Positions 57,560 to 64,000 of a stretch of 64,000 nucleotides of DNA are shown here, one piece after another. Made by a program: the position numbers and the translations under genes. The notes beneath the pieces are model-generated. The model did not search any database. It saw only the letters and a program-made list of their open reading frames with translations, and was not told where the DNA came from. The stretch lies in NCBI GenBank assembly GCA_026874595.1, contig CM049307.1, forward strand, positions 76,674,643 to 76,738,642. Direction: 5' to 3'. The first letter of the stretch is position 1; each line of letters begins with the position of its first letter. This DNA comes from Sipunculus nudus. Lineage: Eukaryota; Annelida; Sipuncula; Golfingiida; Sipunculidae.

Positions 57560-60436
57560 GTATTTGACCAGCAAGTGGCCAATGTTACAATTAAACAGCA
57601 CATGGAGTTACAATTAGATGAGGCGTCCACCTTAGGCTTTGTGGAGTTCTAGGTCAATCGAGTCACCTACAGGGCCAGCTGTAGCCACACACTGTCTATT
57701 ACAAGATCAAAGGTTATCAAGCCCTTGCTTCACTCCCAGCAACATTATGTAATATGTGAGACCTGACACAAGTACAGGGTTACAGTACATAATTATACAA
57801 CATCAGGCCAGGTAACTTTATACAAAGTTATGACCAGCTTCCATTGCAAGGACAATGTTTAAAGGGGTTAACAGGAATAAATTAATATTTATTTAAATTT
57901 ATTTTTTCATCTTATTTTTTTACAACACCTGAAAACATTAAAAATATCAATGTCTTCAAACGATAGATCTTTTAAAGTATAATTTTATATTAAATGTTCT
58001 ACTGAACTGCAAGATCATCAACTCGCAGCTCGGCCTACCCCGCACAAATTTTCTTTCGGCCCACCCCGCTCCGCACTTTCTTAGATGTAGCCCGCCCCGC
58101 AAAGAAACTTAAATTGTCAGTGCAGTTTCAACCCTTTGCAATACGATAAGCCATTATTTTCATATTGATCGCAGTATTTGTGAATATAATGAATTTTATT
58201 ATTGTGCTAGTTGTTGTTCTTCTTATTCTCATTATTATGAAAAAATAAATAAATGTATCCCTTAAAAGTCTAGTTAGGACCCATTAAGAATGACCATGGT
58301 ACCTTTACTGAGGACATACAGGTGCGTCAAGGAATCTGAAATTAACAAATCTCACCTTGTAAATTTCAGTGTCACAGCTTGGTTTAATCAGTCATGTGAC
58401 CTAAATGCTGGCTTACTGATGTTAATTTCACATCACATGATTACTCGCTCAAGGGTTTCTCCCATCTACCACTGCACGACTCGTCTAACGACTCGTTAAC
58501 AAACCTGAAAATCTCTGATGTTACATTTTCCTTCACTACGATTTCCTCTAAATAAATAAATGTATCCCTTATCACAAAATAGTAGTCAAAGACCTGTTAT
58601 TTATAATTATGCTTATAACTGCAACTGTAATCGCTCCGCTGTCCATTACCCTACTGCAAAGCTGAATTAGCATGGATTAAACAGGGGTTGAACCACGCTG
58701 ATCGATCTTTTAGAGATATAAGTGAACAGTGCTATTTATACCATGAAATTATATCACTCCTGAAGATCTTGGTCACATCAGATTCTGCATCTTTGCTTGT
58801 CCGGGATCTCCTCGTAAGTTGAAATTTTAACAATCTGGTAAATGTCAGGGACCTCAATTAAGTATGTTCTTGGTTGGTTGGCCATCTCCACCGTTACCTC
58901 AACTGGCCTCTCTGCCACTGTGGCAGCCCCCTTTGCAGATGAAGGCTTATTCACATTATATCTACTTTGGCTATGGGCTTCTACATTAGAGTCTTGCGGT
59001 CAGGCATTGGCAAATTGGGGTTGAATTCAGCACTACTTAAAAGGTCGAGATCATCATTGGTTTATGATGTACACATGGGCATGCTTGTAGATGTAGTGGG
59101 TGTTGTCATAGTTGACCAACATGCGGTAATCAAGACATTTGTTTTACTTGTACTGGCTTTGTTTGTCCCTGCTACCGCATCATGTTGCTTCTTTGAGGCT
59201 AATTCCAGGCTATTTTTCCCTCGCGAGAGCATGAGTGCGCGAGTCAGGAGAGCAAGAAAGATTCAACACAGACGGAGCTCTAGCTGTTTGCAAGGATTCC
59301 GCCATAATACTTTAATGGTCACATGGTCAGGGTCAAGCTTGTGTCTTTCTGGCTTATAAATTTGATTAGGTTTTTCCACACTTTTTTTTATTTTACCAGT
59401 TTTTTTCCAGACTACTCTGGGATGGTTTTCTAAACTGCTAGGTTATTCTTGAATAGGAAATGCAAAATGGGAAGAGATATCTACACTTCGGACTAACAAA
59501 GTAAAGAGGCAAAACCTAGTAAGTTCAAAAATGGGTCAAACTAAATTTTTACCAAAACTTTACTTACTAGGTATTTCCATGAGATTAATGGGTTTGGGGA
59601 GTCATGACGTCACGTGATTTCGACTATGCCAAATTACACCTTGAGAGGGGTGCAAAGTCTTCCTTTTTCTGCCTTTCAACAGGGTCATCATGGCTCAGAC
59701 AGTGAGAAAAATATAGCAATTGCCTTCACGAGGCAAAGCGTGAGAGATTTTAGTGTCCCTCCCCAGGGTTAATGACCGAGTGTCTGCTATGCTTGGAATT
59801 AAAAAAAAAAAAAATACCTGCACAGGTACCATTTTGGTAGACCAGAAGAAGACGCCCCATCACATTATGAAACGAAGACAAGCGTCATTATTGGACTTGA
59901 CGAGGATGTCATACGGTAAATAAATGTAAACACAGAGAAGTCACTGTTGTCTTTGATCCTAACCTTTAAACCCAGCATATCTATTAAAATTATTATTTTT
60001 GCTCAGCTGACTATTAATTCATCCCCTGTTCACAATCAGATTAACACTTGTTTAGTAAACTTTTATACTATTATTAAAAATCATTTGTAGGCCATGACTT
60101 CAAAGTCAATATTTCGCTCACTTCAGCATATATATTTGATCTAATTATCGAAACCATACCCTATTATATAAATAAAAAAGTTATGATACCTTTAAAGTGT
60201 CAAATGTCAAAGTGTTATATTGTTGCAACTGGATCTCTTATTTTTTGTCATTATACCTTTGAAAAAAAATGATACCAGGGACTAGGGATATCTTTTGTCA
60301 GCTTGGATGATTTTTTTAAGAAATGAAACTGCTGAAATAAAACACTGAGATTAAACTGGCAACTTCGACATCACCCTTAATCATTGCATAATAATATGTC
60401 CTTCAAAACAAAGCAAAGCCAGAAAACCAACAACTG
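57560..60436. other. No recognised gene
   Basis: 58030-58105 carries a CGGCCYACCCCGCTCCGCA-type repeat. 58800-59360 is GC-richer and open in parts on both strands; its minus-strand frames are Ser/Thr-rich and broken by stops, so I leave it unassigned. The rest is AT-rich with nothing visible. Confidence 0.35.
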
Positions 60437-60515
60437 TAAGCTTTGTATAAAAATTATCACGAAAAATCAGATGGACAGGGCTGGTGGAATGAAATATAAA
60501 AGATCCATGCATAAT
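60437..60515. repeat. Dispersed repeat, copy 2 (copy 1 at 6611)
   Basis: Same order of words as 6611-6690: TTATCACGAAAAATCAGATG, GGACAGGGCTGGTGGAATG, ATATAAAAGATCCATGCATA, then a short TA tract. Confidence 0.75.
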
Positions 60516-61317
60516 AATTTAATATATATATATAGGTCAAATGTCCCTGATTTTCTGCTGAAGGGTTAACCTTAAATGACAAAAAACAGATCACCACATT
60601 TTGAATTTTGATAATTGAAATAAGTTCTGTGAAGTATGTAGGCACTTTTTTTATGCAATACTTTATAAGTTAACATGAAAATTTATACATCTTACAGGTA
60701 GTCAATGCAGGCCAAGGAATCAGTCAGGGCAAAAAAGAATGGTTTTTTTTTGTGTCAGAATTAAAATCAGAATAAAGCATATCCCCAATGGTTCAGAACA
60801 AAAATAGTGTTAAAGTTTATTTTTTCGTGGATTCAGAAAATTATTCATGGTTTATAAGTTCGTGGAATCCGTTTGTAACCAATATTGAAAAAGTTGAATG
60901 TAAAAAAGGTCGCGAAAACCTGTAAATTTAAACTTCTTCTTGCCTAGATTAATGTGAGGTCAATGCCAGGTATAGGACACATCAAGTGCGATATGTTTAA
61001 GCTAAATATTTGTACATGCCCAAGCGTGGTGTAGATACAGGGTCACGTGGTTCATTTGACCGAACTCGCACTAGTACAGGTGTGAGGGCATTAAAATTTT
61101 CAACACTCATCGGACTCGGCTTGTACATTTCAGTGTCGCAGCTAGTCTTGTTTACTCGATCCTGCTTTCCAGGTTTACTTGAGAGTTGAATATAAAGTTT
61201 ATGGAGGTGGTATCTCCTACACGCACTCCAGGAAAATATAATGAACTTACAGGCACTCAAGAAAATATAATGGACTTCTTAATTGTTTCAAATTTAACCC
61301 CCCCTATCTCTCTTTCT

Positions 61318-61318
<1 letters not shown>

Positions 61319-61386
<68 letters not shown>
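61319..61386. repeat. (TC)n(TA)n compound microsatellite
   Basis: TC units run into TA units, as at 32036-32090. Confidence 0.95.
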
Positions 61387-61387
<1 letters not shown>

Positions 61388-62059
61388 GTGTGTGTTATCA
61401 AATACATTTATATACAAGCTCCAAACTTAGTGCGGTAACTTGATCATTGAAGGTATGAAGTGATACCTGCATTTCATGTTGGATGGAAAAAAAAGAAACG
61501 GCCAATACATAACTATTTCAACCCTTGATTTAGCAGCAGTTAAATAAAAAAAGAAAAAAAGAAGAAAATAAGGATAGCGGAAGAGGAGAGGTCACAAAAA
61601 AGCACGCGATTCACAGAAAGGCCCCATGTCCCATTGATAACCTCCAAAAAAGAGCATGAAAATAAAATAACCATCAATCAAACAATCAGTATAGGCTACG
61701 GGTATATCCTCACCAATATTAAAACAAATGGGACCCAGTGATAACCAAACTAATAATCATTATCTTGAAGAATAGACAGTAGAGATATACTGCCAAGTTT
61801 ATAAACAATATTAAGTGATGTACCATCAGTTACGCGGACATTTTATTATCAAAATACCCCCCCCCCCCTCCCCGAACGAGAAAAAAGAAAACATGTAATT
61901 CTAGACCTAGAACATAATTAAAGCTCACAGAAATAGGTCATGGACAATATTTCCTCCGTGTATTCTTTGATTTCTTCAATGCGTTTGCAACATAGCGTAG
62001 TGTACTAGTCAGATTATATGATCCTTATTACATTGATATAGTCTAAGCGAGATGTTACA

Positions 62060-62448
62060 AGTGAATGAACTGTTCAGTTTTCCTTAGGTAAAGAATTTGC
62101 AAATTTTTCCAGTGTTTTTAAGGTATAAATTTGTTGAACTAACAATGCCAGTAATCTTACGTAACATGGATAGAATGGAATCAATCATTACACCAATATT
62201 TCTGGCGTACGGGAATGTTTTAACCCTGTCTGACCCAATTAGCAGCACCAGATCTTGCAAGTTGGTGATGTGCCCCTTTCACTGACAATCATGAACTCAG
62301 TTTTATTTGTGTTTAATTTCAACATGTACCGATTCATCCAGCATTTGACGATGTAAACAGCCCCTTCCATGTGGTTACAGCCCTCACCACGTCAAATGAC
62401 AACTGGGTGTTCTCTGCGTAGAGATGGTATTGGGTGTTTTGTTGGCGC

Positions 62449-62452
<4 letters not shown>
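62060..62452 (-). mobile_element. LINE reverse-transcriptase remnant with altered active site
   Basis: The minus strand reads NTQYHLYAENTQLSFDVV (62452-62395), where YAEN stands at the YADD position (62420-62409). After a short break it gives IVKCWMNRYMLKLNTNKTEF and MIVSE (about 62350-62280), and further pieces such as a KTFPYARNIGVMIDSILSM-like stretch near 62215-62160. This is the palm/thumb region of a jockey/CR1-type reverse transcriptase. The sequence stops abruptly at the (TA)n tract beginning at 62452. It is inactive. Confidence 0.7.

Positions 62453-62517
<65 letters not shown>
62450..62517. repeat. (TA)n microsatellite
   Basis: Interrupts the LINE remnant exactly at its 5' edge. 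Confidence 0.95.
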
Positions 62518-62518
<1 letters not shown>

Positions 62519-62699
62519 ACCAAGTGGACAGGTATACATTGTGAATAAAAGCTTTGTTTCACGTTTTCTATCCAGATTCAAATCAATAATTAAAGTTCAG
62601 AGAATTATAACAAACGTTTCACCCGCAGTTTTATAAAGAATTTGAGTGCTGTGGAGGGAAACCCTCTATTTTTTATTTTTTTTTATGTCATTATCAGGA

Positions 62700-62885
62700 A
62701 TCCCCACGCGGCTAGCGCGCGTCACGCGTCAAAAATCGCTCCAGGAGCGATAGCTGACGCTTGACGCTTGACGCGCGCGTTGGTCTGTTTTATCATTGAT
62801 AAATAGAGTGGAGCGATTTTTCCAGATTTTACACTTGACGCGTGACGCTTGACGCGCGTATGACGCGCGCGTTAGTGTGTTTTGG
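62700..62885. repeat. CpG-rich repeat cluster (TGACGCTTGACGCGCG units)
   Basis: Repeated TGACGCTTGACGCGCG words (62754-62780 and 62833-62872), each followed by GTTNGTNTGTTTT. An inverted pair AAAAATCGCTCC (62731) / GGAGCGATTTTT (62810) encloses the first set. CpG density is far above its surroundings. Possibly the end of a DNA transposon. Confidence 0.6.
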
Positions 62886-63389
62886 GCTTAAGAGTAGACT
62901 CTCGCTCCATGGTTCTGTATCCCATTGTTTACCCATACGAAGGAAATTGGCATACTGCGAAAACAATGGCTTGAGAATGACACGCTGTGTTATTGGCCAC
63001 TCCACCTGACATCTACAAGAAAGATCGAAAAAGCTATACGAGAAGCATAAAAAACCAGGAGCAGATTGGGTGCTATATAGCATAGAGATATTAAAGGAAA
63101 CAAGTGAGTAAATTGTTCATTATCACCAGTACACAAAATTAACAATAAGAGTCCCCATGGTTACGACGCTCAGCTGAACTGTCTATCGAAATATTTGTAT
63201 AAAATTTGCGATTAAAAGAAGAGTCAATATTTTCATTATTCTTCTGTATCACATACCATCTCATGGAATAAAAGATAGCCTTTCGTGATCTCAATATGAG
63301 GAATGGCATCTTAGTATTTACAATGCATGGGGGACGCATCTTACGATCACGTTTGTATAAGTGTCAATATCTTAACTAGTGTTGTAAAA

Positions 63390-63680
63390 TACCAACTCCA
63401 GGGACCATATGAAACCCTGTTAAATATAGAATAAGGAAAGAAGTGTAGGTGAGTTTTAATTTATTAACTGCAGAACTTAACAAAGGGACTCATTTCCACA
63501 TTCGCCTTGGGATATTTCAAAATATCCACTCAAGGGAGCGTATGAAACCTTGTTAAATATAGAATAAGGAAGAACGTGGAGGTGAGCTGATGCATAATAC
63601 ATATTTAATATACTAACTGCAATAAGGAAAAAAAGGGACTCATTTCAACAATTGTTTATGGGTATTTCAAAATACCCACT
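63390..63680. repeat. Tandem ~140-base repeat, two copies
   Basis: Units contain ATGAAACCCTGTTAAATATA, GAATAAGGAA, AACTGCA, AAAGGGACTCATTTC and GATATTTCAAAATATCCACT, in the same order in both copies (near 63410 and 63550). Confidence 0.85.
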
Positions 63681-64000
63681 CAATTCGAAGCCAACACAAA
63701 AATATATATATATATATATATGGTGGCCGGGATAGCTTGATATGTTTTGATAAATATAAAATTCTCGTTTTTTTTGCTCAGCGCGTGTTTTGGGACCACA
63801 GTTTGTTTGTGAAGCTATATGACTGTGATTTTTCTGTGATTTTCACCATTGCCTGTTACATAATTAGTGACAGCGATGGGATTTATCCAGTTGAAGATTG
63901 CTTATGCACAAGAGTGGTGGACGGCCGAGCAAATCAAATCTACAAAAAAAATGCCTGATGAACATGTGTCTCACGAACTGGTTGCGTCACACGCCATGTT
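63681..64000 (+). other. Short open segment at the window edge, unassigned
   Basis: After a (TA)n tract (63702-63721), a TTTTTTTGCTCAG acceptor-like site at 63770-63782 precedes an open stretch (RVFWDHSLFVKLYDCDFSVI and on) to a TGA at 63956. No domain is recognised. Confidence 0.2.

Noticed and set aside
58842-59359. Two overlapping open frames that could be a gene
   Set aside because: Neither strand shows a domain, frames are broken on minus, and no splice structure is evident.
1-64000. CRISPR arrays, prokaryotic operons, toxin systems or viral genomes
   Set aside because: No regular spacer-repeat arrays or compact gene clusters; everything recognisable is animal gene exons or retroelements.

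Overview
This looks like a stretch of an AT-rich, repeat-laden animal genome. Genes are split by introns with GT-AG (once GC-AG) boundaries. Long (TA)n tracts, poly-G/poly-C runs and several classes of retroelement lie between small host exons. The host gene families and the repeats (Gmr1-like and BEL/Pao LTR elements, Tx1/L1-like and jockey-like LINEs, a tRNA-derived SINE, a (TCCG)n repeat with a dispersed-repeat look) fit a marine invertebrate, most likely a lophotrochozoan such as a mollusc. That placement is inference. No prokaryotic gene organisation, CRISPR array or plasmid/phage signal is present.

Left end (1-3.5 kb): the last two coding exons of a monocarboxylate-transporter-like (SLC16) gene on +, with a minus-strand Ty3/gypsy gag fragment and its primer-binding site just upstream, probably in an intron. 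A decayed second copy of the last SLC16 exon sits just before the intact one. 4.2-6.3 kb holds transposase-like debris and an unrecognised ORF. 7.5-9.3 kb is tandem-repeat DNA: a 33-bp minisatellite, then a degenerate array of roughly 150-245-bp units rich in GGCGGCC. 10.7-12.4 kb (minus) is the best intact gene, a four-exon histamine N-methyltransferase-like enzyme of 282 residues. A broken copy of its second exon and of its 3' flank lies at 19.2-20.0 kb, in an order that implies a decayed tandem array.

Middle (21.8-46.4 kb): mostly dead retroelements. They are a Tx1/L1-like LINE (minus, 21.9-23.2 kb), two copies of one LINE family (minus 24.6-26.4 kb; plus 39.6-41.6 kb), a jockey-like LINE (30.2-31.3 kb), a BEL/Pao-like gag (33.3-35.4 kb), an inverted third copy of the SLC16 last exon carrying a stop (42.4 kb, minus), and a minus-strand Ty3/gypsy element in which integrase precedes reverse transcriptase and RNase H (Gmr1-type order, 43.2-45.2 kb). 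A mollusc-style (TCCG)n repeat follows.

Right part (46.4-64 kb): two related short inverted-repeat elements, then a composite of tRNA-derived SINE units and inverted repeats (48.4-50.3 kb). The nearly complete five-exon SLC16 gene spans 52.1-55.1 kb; its frame is broken twice, each time by one missing base in a homopolymer run. A MADF-domain first exon follows at 55.9 kb, then a candidate signal-peptide exon at 57.5 kb, a LINE remnant at 62.1-62.5 kb, and small repeats to the end. The host genes do not form a pathway. Local gene and exon duplication (SLC16 three times, the methyltransferase twice) plus retroelement insertion explain most of the structure. I did not find a convincing new functional system.
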